This document shows positions 22,858 to 34,581 of a stretch of DNA of 64,000 nucleotides, piece by piece. Every line of letters begins with the position of its first letter. Position 1 is the first letter of the stretch. Under the pieces are notes generated by a model that saw only the letters and a program-made list of their open reading frames with translations, had not been told where the DNA came from and ran no database searches. The stretch is from Zoroaster sp. YZ-2022 (lineage: Eukaryota; Echinodermata; Asteroidea; Forcipulatida; Zoroasteridae). The stretch is from assembly GCA_029582265.1 (NCBI GenBank), contig CM055819.1, forward strand, positions 5,807,855-5,871,854, in the 5' to 3' direction. The translations under genes were made by a program, and so were the position numbers.

Positions 22858-23214
22858 TTAGTGTTGGGAGTTACCAGTTAGTTCGCTAACTTTCACAGTC
22901 GGTTAACCGATTATCCGAAAGTCGGCACCCGACGGCCGCACAAACTAGATATAATCGGCAAATGATACAATGTGTATGCATTTCTAATAAAAAAGCATCA
23001 ATAAACTTCCCACAATGATTGTTTAATACCCAATGCGGCAAAAAAAATTAAATAAATAAAGTCTATAACAACAAAATGGGCGGCAAATTCTTTCAAAATT
23101 GTTGTTTTGTACTTTAAAATATTAGTTTCGGTTAGCCGGATAGCAAATGTCTAAACGGTTAGTGCAGTTTCGGTCAGTTAACCGGTTAAAACCGGTTAAC
23201 CGTCCCAGCACTAT
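22858..23214. mobile_element. hAT-like MITE (family K) with GGTTAACCG words
   Basis: Perfect 8-bp direct repeat ACTCTATG at 22850-22857 and 23215-23222. Ends are TTAGTGTTGGGA and TCCCAGCACTAT. Just inside each end are palindromic words based on GGTTAACC and AACCGGTT. The 8-bp duplication and the AGTGTTGGG-type end are typical of hAT elements. No transposase. Confidence 0.88.
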
Positions 23215-24019
23215 ACTCTATGTGGATCATTTTATTGTATGTTCTTTCACATAGGATTATATTTTATTGATCCCTGAATTCCCCTTTAAAGAGTTCTTCG
23301 AGAGCGTGCATTAGAGTTATTTCTACAGTAGATAGGCTTCGTGACTCTCATGGTTTCGTTCAGATTTATCAGGGATATAACAACGAGTGTCAGTGAATAG
23401 TGTAACATTTCCAAGTTTTAATTTAAATTGGGGTGTATCTAGAGGTTACCGTCTTGGGTTTGTGTTGCTCACGTATCGAAGCACTTCTTCATGTTTGCGA
23501 TATCCTCAGTCTCAATTTCAGTGTTAGTCCCAGTGAAGTCGGCAGGGACCCTTTCTTATTTCACGCCTGCTTTTTGGGAGATAATCTTACATGCATGACG
23601 TTGGACATTGATACTCAAACTTGATATTCGTGCGGTCAGTTCTAATATAATTACAAATCAAGCGATTACTTTTGCTGCAATGGATAGTTTCATCAAATAT
23701 ATATAAAGATGGTTGCTAAGCAACAGGTGATTTGACCAGAATTCATGATCACGTCGTGCTCGGCAGTTTGCTATAATGAATAGGAATAGGCCTAGCTATC
23801 GAGTTTGTGTCTCAGAAATAGCGTACTTGGTTGGGTCATTAAAGTGTACACATAGAGCGTTTCAATAAATAGATATCTATTGATTCATAATTTTATTGAG
23901 GCTTCATTTCACATTATTTGTTTGTATACATTTTAGTATACATTTTAGTAAAATGATCTTGAAAATGTTACTTGTAAACGTTTAAATTGTTTTCTCTACC
24001 ATAAGCCGTATACGTAGGA
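23215..24019. other. No gene; isolated X-box-like site
   Basis: Nothing exon-like. GTTGCTAAGCAAC at 23712-23724 is a perfect palindrome that fits an RFX X-box, but it has no gene beside it. Confidence 0.4.
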
Positions 24020-24140
24020 TATATTCTTTGTGGGCCAAAAAAGAGAATCAGAATGGGTAAAACAAACAAATATGTAAACGTACTGCAGTTTCATTATTAA
24101 GCGTTTTTACAGAAATTGTGTAAATCAGTTTAACAGTGTA
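24020..24140. mobile_element. Family H fragment (loop and right arm)
   Basis: Repeats 22450-22560 almost exactly (TTCTTTGTGGGCC, AGAATCAGAATGGG, CGTACTGCAGTTTC) but lacks the left arm. It confirms that the outer element at 19832 is a real repeat family. Confidence 0.85.
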
Positions 24141-24910
24141 GGCATTACTTAACCCTAACTGCCCCAAATCCTCCAAAATAATTCTTAGGGTTTTGCTTGA
24201 GTTTGGTGGATTCAGTATTGTACATGTATAGCCAAGCGAATAGAGCATGTAGCCATGTGTACCAGATCCATCAAACTCCACCGACTGCTTTTGTTGGATT
24301 CAGGACTGTGTATCTAGCCAAGACATGGATGCTTTGCATTTACTACTGTACCAATTCCTACGAAGTCCAACAATTGGGGGTATACCTTTTTACTGCACAG
24401 TGATGGATTTTGGCGGACATGGAATGGTTTCTAGCCAAAATGCCTCGGGAGTTAAAGAACATTTATCAATTATTGTTTCTTTTATTGTATCTTTAAGATT
24501 ATCTTAACAAGATTTTAAGCTTTGTATGGTGAAAGAAGAGTAGGTAATATTTTCAAATGACGAAAATCTCGCCTGTTGGACTGAAATCATTTGACTATAT
24601 CCCCAGGTGAGGCCTAGGATAGCCCTGTAGGGGTAGGGTGGGGTGGGGGCAAAACTTGACAGACGTGCATCAAAGCCAGTGGATTGTATGTAGTATACAG
24701 AGAGCAACGAGTTGGCTGTTTTTAACGCACTATTTGCGTTATAGTGGTGTTTGCCTTATGATTAACCAAGTGCTTCATTTTTGGTCCTCCTCTGACCCTC
24801 ATTTATTCACCCCTGAAAATTACTCTGAAGTCATACTTTGGGGCGAGACTCCTATTTCAATTTAACAACAACGTGTCATCAAGCCCCTTAGTGTATAAAT
24901 GTATGCTTAC
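24141..24910. other. No gene seen
   Basis: Several short frames on both strands, none with motif support. Confidence 0.45.
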
Positions 24911-25087
24911 AGTGAAAAACCACTCTTTTAAAGAGCTATATGGTGGACAAGTCTTTTTGGAGTGAAACCCACTCTGATTCGAGTGAAAAATACAGTATAT
25001 ACTTTATACACTCCCAATTTTACTCTTTATCCACTCCAAAAAGACTTGTCCGCCATATAGCTCTTGGAAAGAGTGTTTTTTTACTCA
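24911..25087. mobile_element. Hairpin MITE (family M)
   Basis: AAAGAGCTATATGGTGGACA then AGTCTTTTTGGAGTG at the left is mirrored by CACTCCAAAAAGACTTGTCC and GCCATATAGCTCTT at the right. Nearly perfect arms of about 60 bp. Confidence 0.8.
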
Positions 25088-25198
25088 GAGTATATAACAC
25101 ATATCTGTATATAATCTATTTTGTATATATATAGACACTGCTAGTATTATCCCTGATAACGTAATACAAACAAGATTCAGTCCAGATATCAGCCTTAT

Positions 25199-25925
25199 GG
25201 CCCTATCACACTGTTGCGTATGAGAGAAACGTAAGAGTTGCGTATGAAAATTCATAATATAATTTTCATACGCACAAAAAGCCCTTGAACATACAGAATT
25301 GTGCGTATACTTACCGTATTGAACCTATGAGTAGCGTATGAGTAGCGTATGGCAAGCGTATTGACAGCGTATGGACAGCGAATGTCAGCAAATGCCAGCG
25401 TACGACCAGCGTATGTCAGCGTATGAACAGCGTATGACCAGCGTATGGACAGCGTACTCTGCGTATGGCTAGCGTATGAGTAGCGTATGAACTGCGCATG
25501 CCCAGCGTACCGCCTATCCGCCTATCACGTGACAAAGTACCTATATAATCGGCGGCCTTTCAATGCGCTATCAATACGCTAGCTGTACGGTACACCTTCA
25601 TGCCAACGTATGGCAACTTATGTCCAGCGTACTCGACCTATGAGTAACGTACCTATATCGTACCTCTAGCGTATTCAGCGTATGCCTAGCGTATGCTTAG
25701 CGTATTAACCATACGTCCGCATACGCACAAAATTTTTAAGCATGCTTAAACATTTATTTCTGCCTCAGCGTATGCCAGCGTATGCCAGCGTATGCCACCG
25801 TGCTTGAAACGTATACAACCTATGCCTAACGTACCCCTAGCGTATGTCACCGTATACCAGCGTATGAGTGATAATTTTCATACGCTGGCATACGCTAGTA
25901 CGATACGCAACAGTGTGACAGGGCC
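25199..25925. mobile_element. Element filled with GCGTATG words (family N)
   Basis: Ends GGCCCTATCACACTGTTGCG and the inverted CGCAACAGTGTGACAGGGCC. Between them the word GCGTATG occurs about 19 times exactly and many more times with one change (GCGTATT, GCGTACG, GCGAATG). It is usually spaced every 9-13 bases, mostly in one direction, with inverted CATACGC near the ends. No coding frame spans it. Confidence 0.85.
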
Positions 25926-26307
25926 ATTAACCAATATAAAAAAAAGACATGAAGTGCGAAGAAATGCCCTCCTCCATTAGCATAATTATCCTTTTTTTTT
26001 AAATAAGTGTTCGTAGCAACGAACCCGCTTGTTTTTAATAGTGGATGAAAAATAGTGGAATCCCTGGGAGGGTTAAGAATAATATTAAATTGTGTTCGCA
26101 ACTCGGACATTTGTCTGCTCCTGCCTGACAGGACTATAGCAGACATATAGATAGATATTTTACACTAATCTTAAACATGATCTAATGCCATAACCAATCT
26201 TTGTGCATGCACTATATAAGTAAAGCCTAAATTGAGTTATAAGCAAAATACTACAGGAAATTACTTAATTCACAAGCGTATGTATCATGATAGAAAAAGT
26301 GCATTTG

Positions 26308-27028
26308 TAAGCATCTTTATAGAGGGTTACCCATCCAGCACAGCTGATCATTTGTAACCATCTTTATAGAGGGTTACCCATCCAGCACAGCTGATCATTT
26401 GTAACCATCTTTATAGAGGTTACCCATCCAGCACAGCTGATCATTTGTAACCATCTTTATAGAGGGTTACCCATCCAGCACAGCTGATCATTTGTAACCA
26501 TCTTTATAGAGGGTTACCCATCCAGCACAGCTGATCATTTGTAACCATCTTTATAGAGGGTTACCCATCCAGCACAGCTGATCATTTGTAACCATCTTTA
26601 TAGAGGGTTACCCATCCAGCACAGCTGATCTTTTGTAACCATCTTTATAGAGAGTAATCCATCCAGCACAGTTGATCATTTGTAACCATCTTTATAGAGG
26701 GTTACCCATCCAGCACAGCTGATCATTTGTAACCATCTTTATAGAGGGTTACCCATCCAGCACAGCTGATCATTTGTAACCATCTTTATAGAGGGTAATC
26801 CATCCAGCACAGCTGATCATTTGTAACCATCTTTATAGAGGGTTACCCATCCAGCACAGCTGATCATTTGTAACCATCTTTATAGAGGGTTACCCATCCA
26901 ATACAGCTGATCATTTGTAACCATCTTTATAGAGGGTAATCCATCCAGCACAGCTGACCATTTGTAACCATCTTTATAGAGGGTTACCCATCCAGCACAG
27001 ATGGTCATTTGTAACCATATTTATAGAC
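26308..27028. repeat. 47-bp minisatellite, about 15 units
   Basis: Head-to-tail units of AACCATCTTTATAGAGGGTT, ACCCATCCAGCACAGCTGAT and CATTTGT. Most units are identical. A few variants are shared, such as TAATCC for TTACCC at three places and one unit lacking a G. There are no spacers between units, so it is not a CRISPR array. 25926-26307 before it has no feature. Confidence 0.95.
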
Positions 27029-28240
27029 ATCAAGATAGAATTAAAAATACTATACATACAGCGACAAGACTTTAAAAAAGTATCATCAACAAACGAGTAA
27101 AAAAAACATACAAAATAGAAAAACTAGACCCCTAAAATTGCACAAGCACTAAACGAAAAAAACACTAAAAATTAAGTAAAAGAAGTAAACCTTGATTCCT
27201 CCCCCCCCCCCCCCCATCGCCTATGTTATCCGTCGCAACCAACAACACAGGCATTGAAAATCTGACGTAATGCGCTCTCCCTTCATTTGATACGGTACCT
27301 CTGCGCACGGATGCATGCAGTGGAAACATGCATATAATTATACCTATACGGTACGTCACTGTGGCATTTCTCTGAATTTCACCATCGTTCGGCATAGACT
27401 TGCGGTCCGTGGGCGCCTCGTTCTCAAATTGCAATGGGGGCGCACCGCTGGAGGCGCCGCCATCACCCGTTCTCGTTCAGTCGCCGCTTAATCTGTCAGC
27501 CCATCCACTTCGTGACGCTGTTTAATATTTACCCAGCGCAGATTGGGGGTGTACTCTGCTGCGTCTCGTACCCACAGGCAGACCGTCAATTACTGTGCAG
27601 GGCAGAACCCCTTGTATCATTCCTCCCGTAACCTCAGAGCTTTTCGCTGTACCGCCTCCTCACCCCTAAGACACCAACTTCCGCCGATTCATTTCCGATG
27701 AATTTGAATTGAAACAAACAAACAAACAAACAAACAAACAAACAAACAAACGAACAATTCAGCTTTATAATTAAGTAACATATTGCTCAGCTCAAACGGC
27801 ACTATAATACGTCACATGATTTGTGAATCTGGTATAATGGGTGTATATAAAAAAAATGGCGGAGTGTGTACGTTCTCGATGGCAAATGCTTATTTGTTAT
27901 AATCCAACGTGTTTACGACCCACTGTAGCCACAGGGAGGGTGGGAGTAGATCATATCTGATTTTTTTTGGTGTAAGTCTTCTGGCTTTGGTAGCCTTTAA
28001 TGGTTACAGACAGTTTGTGCTTTTTGTCCTCAGTTTTGTATATATGTACGCTGTACGGGTAGAGCACACGCCCATTTAATTGCATGTTATACCGTGCACA
28101 TTGATGTATCCATGTTAGATCGGCATCATTTGGGAAAACAGGGTCGTGTGTGAAATGGTCTAGGCCCTGCATCACAATATTTTGCACTCATGCATGCACG
28201 ATCAAACAATCCAAGCGTGGATACAATTACTAACAAGTGG
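27029..28240. other. No gene; poly-C run and (AAAC)n
   Basis: A poly-C run of 15-16 at about 27201-27215 and (CAAA)n at about 27708-27752. The GC-richer 27290-27660 has open frames on both strands without recognisable motifs. Confidence 0.5.
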
Positions 28241-28465
28241 TTAAAGGAACAGTATCGTCACGATCAACAGGACATGGAATTGAAGTGCTGGGTTTAGATT
28301 AACACAGTGACTGACAATAATACCCCCACATGATAAGGTCATTATTACCGTTGCTGCTGCATAAATAAGCCAATACTTTTCAAGTCACAGTTCATCTTAA
28401 ACTAGGACGCTGATTCCATGCCCTGTTGAAAGTCTGCTGTGATCGTGACGATATTGTCCCTTTAA
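28241..28465 (+). mobile_element. Family A TTAA-MITE, copy 8
   Basis: Full length, TTAAAGGAACAGTATCG to ATATTGTCCCTTTAA. Confidence 0.85.
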
Positions 28466-28584
28466 AGTCTTTGTCATGAACCTTCTTATGTTTCATGGTT
28501 TCCTTATAGTGACATAACCTCTCCACAAATAAGGAAAGGTCAACTATTAGTATTTGCTTAGAGCCATACTTTAAATAGGCTGCT

Positions 28585-28835
28585 GCATGGAAATATTGCC
28601 CTTCACTGGTTGTCAGATTCGCGCTTGCTTTCCCATTGCCTCTTGCCTCATTTCGCTGGTTTATTGTTATCAATATTGGCCCTTGAAGGTTGCCACAGAG
28701 AGCTGTGCATCTCGCTGGTTCGCATGGATGTTGCCAGCCATAACGTTTTGCAATAGATAGTTCTGCTCGCTGGTGGTCATTAATTGCCTTTAGCCGGTTG
28801 TCATGGATATTACCATTCACTTGCCACAAAAAAAC
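28585..28835. repeat. Degenerate GCTGGTTGTCATGGATATTGCC-like repeat
   Basis: Six or so diverged units contain CGCTGGTT or CACTGGTT followed by TCATGGAT/CATGGATG and ATTGCC. Unit spacing is roughly 30-50 bases. It keeps a long - strand frame open by composition, but that frame has no domain. Confidence 0.45.
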
Positions 28836-29244
28836 ACGTTGTTGTGCAAAGAATGATACCTTCTAGTTGTTTATAGACATTCTTTTCCTACGCTAATTTT
28901 GCTTAAATGCCTGTACGTGTCATATCCATGCAGTTTGGGGAGTATCTGAGCGAACTGGCACCCTGACGACGCAAACACAACCACGGTATACAGACATGTA
29001 AAACTACAACATGTTCCCTTCACATGTAACATAATGAATGATAAATACGAATCTGCAACAATTGCGTGTCTTGTATCTGAAGGTTAGGGGTATCAGTAAT
29101 TTGCGAATGAGTAATTTCACCGTAAAAGAATCATTCAATATTAATGCTAGAGAAAAGTTTATGTTGCGAGCGCTCGGATTCGCCACCCCCCAAAAAGATT
29201 CTTTATAGAACATCTTTGGATTCAATAGATTATTAGTCATTGGG

Positions 29245-29499
29245 TACACTCTAAAAAACGAAGTGCTGAATACCGGTATAGCACCTCTCGTGCATTCACT
29301 ATAGCCTACAAGCTCCTAAAAAGTGCTAAAATTAACACTTGAAGTGCTATATTCAGCACTTCGTTTTTAGATTGCATATACAAAGTACACTCGAAGTGCT
29401 GCATATAGCACTTCAAGTGCTAATTTTAGCACATTTTAGGAGCTTGTATAGCGACTGCACTAGAGGTGCTATATTCAGTACTTCGTTTTTTAGAGTGTG
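29245..29499. mobile_element. Family F palindromic MITE, copy 1
   Basis: Ends TACACTCTAAAAAACGAAGT and ACTTCGTTTTTTAGAGTGT. The interior repeats GTGCTATATTCAGCACTTCG and its complement four times, giving two nested hairpins. Second copy at 38309. Confidence 0.85.
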
Positions 29500-29706
29500 A
29501 TGTTTTAGTACTCCCGATATTCCTCTATTGTAATTACAAATTACAGGCTAACATGTGCCTATTAAAATTTTTCAGACAGTTTTTTTGGTATAACTTTGAT
29601 GAATAGAAGCGCGCCATCCTTTCAATTGCTATTCTTGTTTCATTAGGCACGTCAAGGACAAGATGAATAATAATACATATACACTCTTCCGTATTGTGTA
29701 TCTATA

Positions 29707-29822
29707 ATTGTGTATTGTATTGTGTTCTACTAATGAACACAAAGGTTAACGAATGTGACGTCACATGTATTGTGTTCTATTAATGAACACAAAATTAATG
29801 TGAACGAATATGACGTCGCATG
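29707..29822. repeat. Tandem pair of ~58-bp units with CRE-like site
   Basis: TGTATTGTGTTCTA then TAATGAACACAAA and GAAT(G/A)TGACGTC(A/G)CATG occurs twice in a row. The first copy holds a full TGACGTCA palindrome (29756-29763). No gene lies near, so regulatory use is doubtful. Confidence 0.6.
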
Positions 29823-30466
29823 TATAGTTTTCTACCATTAACACAATTCGTATTACCTCATGCATACGTTTACGTTCGATAATCTAATGTCTCTAATAAT
29901 AGCATGATAAGCAGCTTTTCATCTCAACGATACAACTTGCAGTGGTTTAAAAACCACGAAGACATGTCCAGCGACTTGAACTTCCCTTAAAACAATAAGA
30001 ACCACTCCAGGAACTGTTACTTTGACGAGTGTGTTTGCTTCATAACTATACCTTTTCAGGAAGTATTCTTTCTAGTAATCCGGCCTTACGTTTCGAACCA
30101 AACAGGTAATTCTTTCTCAAAGGCAGAGTTCTGTATGCGTTTCTATGTGATTCAAAACTTATTATTTTTAGTTAACTGCCGTTCTGCTGTGGCCGGCTCA
30201 CTTGAATATATTAAAGCATCTGTGACTGTTTCAGCTCATTAAGTTGTGTCGTTAACGCAAAAAAAGGGGGTAGAAACGCAATCAACACATTTTGATCAGC
30301 AAAGACGATCTCTGTATTTATTTTAACGCGGAGTTTGTATATACGGTTCGTCATAACAGTTCCGACGTAAATTATTGGGGAATATTATTTGACTTTTCTT
30401 TTAAAACGATAGTACGTCAGACGGAAAGATTTCAAGGGATGATTGTCTCATTATCATCGTTCCATC
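29823..30466. other. No gene; hairpin-GAAA motif on the - strand
   Basis: On the - strand, 30065-30118 reads CCTTTGAGAAAGAATT then GGTTCGAAACGTAAGG, like the motif at 9985. The rest is unassigned. Confidence 0.4.
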
Positions 30467-30823
30467 TAAGACTGTGCGTTTTCGGTTATTTCGGGAACCG
30501 GATACCCGAAATTGGAAATCTTCGGATACCCGGGTACCCGTAAACAATTTTGAAAAAACACGTAAATACTCCCAAATGTATAAAATAACCAATATGAACA
30601 CAAATTTCTCTTGTTTTATTAGAGTCACAATAAATGTGAACTTACTGTAATAATTTATCGCCTCTTTATTAAAAACGACTCGTAGCATCCCCAAAAATCA
30701 GCGACTTCCGTTTGTATGGTTTAAATGCTTAGTCATTTACGGGTAATTGGAACCGAAACATGGAATCGGGTAATGACAGTTTCAGTCGAGTATTCGGATC
30801 CCAGGATACCCGGCACAACCTTA
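30467..30823 (+). mobile_element. hAT-like MITE (family I), copy 1
   Basis: Perfect 8-bp direct repeat GTTCCATC at 30459-30466 and 30824-30831. Ends TAAGACTGTGCG and GGCACAACCTTA. Both ends are packed with words like CGGATACCCG and GGGTACCCG. Other copies are at 34582, 42116, 48797 and 55057. Confidence 0.92.
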
Positions 30824-30939
30824 GTTCCATCTAGAAGGTTTTTATGTTAATCTGTGATCATTTGCTTTATGAGAAAATCAAAATTGTACTCGTATTATTA
30901 AGGTAGCTGAAACAATCCATCATTTCCAAAATTCGGAAT

Positions 30940-31311
30940 AGGCCTAAGTCCAAAAAAAGTCTCTGGTTTCTGGTCATCGGTCGGCTTCAAAATCGGTGTG
31001 GTGACGCGCTTTTTTCGGCCATTCTTTTTTGCCAACAGGGAAATACATGATACATTGTATACGCGGGGACAAAATTTCCCATATACAAAGTATGGTGGCT
31101 AAGAGAGGCCTCACAAATCGGGCAAACGTCCATACCCCTATGTGAAAAAGTTGTTTAAAGCACAGCACAGCAGAATTCCAATCGATCCAGCAATTTTGGC
31201 TGCAATTGGACATCGTTTCATAGCACAAAATAACTAAATAAAAAAACTAATTAAAAATGCCCACGCGCGAGTCTGAGGCGACGCGCGTGGAGACTTTTTA
31301 TTTTTGGCCTA
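30940..31311 (+). mobile_element. Family O MITE, copy 2
   Basis: Both ends readable: AGGCCTAAGTCC and AAAAAAAGTCTCTGGTTTCT at the left, GGAGACTTTTTATTTTTGGC at the right. The short frame open in some other copies is stopped here by a TAA-type change, which argues against selection on it. Confidence 0.85.
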
Positions 31312-31772
31312 ATGAAAGTATTTTGGAAGACTCAGCTTTACCGTAAATAATTCAATCGCAGTTAGTAATTCTAGGTGATAGACGCTGCCTGATCATCCTT
31401 GGGGGACAGCCATCAAGTTATATGATGTATTCATAAAGATACATCGGCCTGTCAGCCAGGGACTTAAAGGTTAAAGTTTCAGTGCTGGGAGCGTGCTTTG
31501 TCTAATCTTCCGATAGTTACTTTGACCAAAATCCTATAATAATGAAAACGATACTGCAACACAATATATCGCGAAAGTATTTTGACTTAAAGGTATGCTC
31601 TTATTGTGTTGTTACTCAGACACTGACAAGGGCGGTAACATTCGTGTTTTTTTTTAAATCAGAAAATCATGTTTAACAACCACAACTCCTTTCTTCATGT
31701 TCAAGAGTATGACAGCGATACAGCAAATCGCATTATTAAGGGTTTGAAAATTCAGTGAAGCGCCGTGATTTT
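31312..31772. other. No gene seen
   Basis: No exon or repeat recognised. Confidence 0.45.
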
Positions 31773-31957
31773 CACCAGGGCATTGAATCGATGTCCGAGT
31801 TTAAGATGAACACAGTGACTGAAAATTACTGGCTCATTTATGCAGCAGCATCGGTAATGACCTTATCATGCGGGGTATTACTTTCACTCACTGACTTAAT
31901 CCAAAACTAGCCCTCCGATTCCATGCCCTGTTGATCGTGACGATATTGCCCCTTTAA
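31773..31957 (-). mobile_element. Family A TTAA-MITE, copy 9, left end lost
   Basis: Matches from CACCAGGGCATTGAATCG to GATATTGCCCCTTTAA. The left terminal repeat is replaced by unrelated sequence. Confidence 0.8.
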
Positions 31958-32162
31958 TAATAATATTTGTAGCTCCAAAAGGTAATATTTAAATCAACTA
32001 AACGCTTTAGGAAAGGTACAGCATTGGTTATTACCAGATGATCAAATTAACAAATTATTACCTCAACAACTTACTTGCTGTAAAGTCGGTACACAGATCA
32101 ATAGTTATTTCGGCTGAATTGCTGTCATCTTAAGAGAGAAAACAGGAATTATTATGTCGAAC

Positions 32163-32302
32163 TTAAAGGGACAGTATCGTCACGATCACAGCAGACTTTC
32201 AACAGGATGGCGTGGAATCAGTGCCCTAGTTTATGATGAACACGGTGACTGAAAGTTTCTGACTCATTTATGCAGCAGCAGCAACAGTAATATGACCTTG
32301 AT
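32163..32302 (-). mobile_element. Family A TTAA-MITE, copy 10, right half lost
   Basis: Starts TTAAAGGGACAGTATCGTCA and stops after AACAGTAATATGACCTTG. Confidence 0.8.
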
Positions 32303-33164
32303 GTTGCATCTGACTTCGAAGTGACATCACCGATTTGTTCATGAATATGCAAATTTATTTATTTATTTATTTATTCCGAAGGCAGCAACTTGGCCTTTGC
32401 GGCATTTTTAGTTAAAGTATTGTTTTCTGGTTTTCATTGTCTTAATTCACTACTATAAAGGTACTGAAAGTATTTCTTTATAATTCTTTTAATTTTGTAT
32501 ATATCTGTATATATGCTGCTATTTCAAGGAATTTGAAATAAAGTTTTCCTTTGAAAAGTAAAAAAAAGAAGTATTTATTTATTTATTTATTTATTTATTA
32601 TTTTTATTTTCATTTTTTTTTTTGGGGGGGGAAACCTAATTGGGATGCGTTTCTGACTTATTGGGATGCGTTTCTTCAGAGGTTTCTTTCACAGTTGGGG
32701 TTTCTGTTTGTTCCGCCTTTTACCGGATGTGACCTGTAGACTCTTCGTTTAGCCATCAATAAAACCCATCATCAATCGGATGTCACTTCAGACCAAAGGT
32801 TCCTCTGTTCATAAAAGACGGTGTATTGATCAAAGACTACGGCATTGCTAATAATAATAATCATCATCATCATCATAACAACAAGGGGTACGTTACATAC
32901 ACTTTTGTAATTCTGCAGATGATTTGAGACTCGGGTTGATGTGGTTAACCTTGGGGCTAGAGATTTAGGTTATAGCTCCATGAAAACAAAAGATAGGGAC
33001 TTGATGGAAATCATCATTGTTTATTAAGTATTGATCTGATCTAACCGTCGGTTGTTTTGTTATATGTCAGTAATAAATGAAACGGAAAACAGCCCCATAT
33101 TATCATCAAAGATAGATAGAAAGATGTATTGTTGGTGTTCAAAGGTTGTACCTGTGTCTTAAGG
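32303..33164. other. No gene; (ATTT)n and triplet repeats
   Basis: (ATTT)n at about 32350-32375 and 32573-32605. GGGATGCGTTTCT is repeated at 32641 and 32665. (AAT)n/(ATC)n lies at 32850-32876. No exon. Confidence 0.5.
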
Positions 33165-33333
33165 CCCCCCCCCCCCAAAAAAAATTTTTTTTCTCCGGTT
33201 GCTGGTCTCCACGCACGTCGCCTCAGACCCGCACGTCGGCATTTTTACTTTTATTTATTTATTTATTTATTTATTATTATTATTATTATTTTTTTTTTTT
33301 GGGGGGTGCTATGAAACGATGTCCAATTGCAGT
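33165..33333 (-). mobile_element. Family O fragment
   Basis: CTCCGGTTGCTGGTCTCC, CGTCGCCTCAGACCCGC and ATGAAACGATGTCCAATTGC match one end of family O in reverse. An (ATTT)n/(ATT)n expansion lies inside. It stops at 33333 against a family I end. Confidence 0.75.
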
Positions 33334-33352
33334 AGGGCTGTGCCGGGTATCC
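33334..33352 (-). mobile_element. 19-base family I terminus
   Basis: AGGGCTGTGCCGGGTATCC is the terminal sequence of family I (compare 42116). It is wedged between the family O and family A pieces, so this is a three-way junction. Confidence 0.65.
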
Positions 33353-33359
33353 AGTCATT

Positions 33360-33538
33360 TTCAGAATCGACGTCCTAGTTTAAGATGAACACAGTGACTG
33401 AAAATGACTGGCTCATTTATGCAGCGGCAACGGTAATATGACCTTATCATTTGGGGCATTATTTTCAGGTACCGAGTTAATCGACAACCAGCACTCCGAT
33501 TCCATGCCCTGTTGGTCGTGATGATATTGTCCCTTTAA
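33360..33538 (-). mobile_element. Family A TTAA-MITE, copy 11, left end lost
   Basis: From GAATCGACGTCCTAGTTT to GATATTGTCCCTTTAA. Confidence 0.8.
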
Positions 33539-34581
33539 ATATGGATTCATTTAGTACAGACATTTTACATAAAGTGTAAATTGATTGCTTATGGGTTTGG
33601 TATTTTTAATTTTTTTAAAATGTTTTTTTTAAATTGTATTTTTCCCCCTGGTTAACACGTCACTGTTAACTCGAAATATTGACACATTCATTACAATTAT
33701 GAAGACTCATCGGGCTTGGAGTAGGTTGATTGAAAGTGAGAAATTAACAGGAAATATCAGACAGCTCGACTCAAATACTGTTTGCTGTTCAGCTGCCAGG
33801 CCAGCTGCTCGCTGTTCGGCCAAGAACTTGCTTAATATGCCTATATGTGTGTTTGTCTAGACTTGGTTGACGGATGGCGTAGGTACGGAGGGGCCTTAGA
33901 GGGTCGGGAGGACAAGTCCCCTCATGGTCATGGAAAATATATGCCCCCCTCAGAGAAAAACATAGGAGTTTCCTCTTAAGTGTCGCCCATGTATTTCTTT
34001 TGCCACACTGAAACAGTCCGAACAGTTTATTATACGCTGTTGTGTGTACCTCTCAAGTCAAGAACAACATGTATACATTCACCCAACGAGAAAACATGCA
34101 TGTCGAATGACTACTAATTTAGATCTTCAAAACCGCAGTCTCTTTCGAAAAAAAACAAAAATACAAAACAAAAATTAATTTTTTTATCGATGAATTCAGC
34201 CCGAGGGCGCGCGGTTTTATATGGCAGTTTGAAACCGAGGAATTGTTTTCTTTCGATTGCTTTGACGTACTCGTGACGACAATCGGTCGGGGGGACAAAA
34301 TGAAAATGTTTGCAAACTTGGTCGGCACCCGGCGGCTGTTATCACGCATCGTTCTTGCAGCTATCACATGATTGGGTTTGTCATTTTCATCAAACTCGTT
34401 GTTGTTCTAGTAACTGTAAACGGTTGTGTAAATTGTGTTATCGGTTGTGAGGAGGGGGGAGGGGGGTAGATGTTTCAGAATTTCCATTTCCAATGACAGC
34501 CCCTGAAAGCCACTCCGTCCTTAACGTCACCCACCCCATGCACTCCCACCCACCCACCGAGTAAAATATGTATTTTAAAAC
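33539..34581. other. No gene seen
   Basis: About 1 kb of unassigned sequence with T-rich runs at 33605-33645. Confidence 0.5.

Noticed and set aside
26308..27028. CRISPR array
   Set aside because: Units are contiguous 47-bp tandem repeats with no unique spacers and the genome is eukaryotic.
28392..28829. 145-codon - strand frame
   Set aside because: Begins in a degenerate repeat and ends inside family A copy 8; no conserved features.
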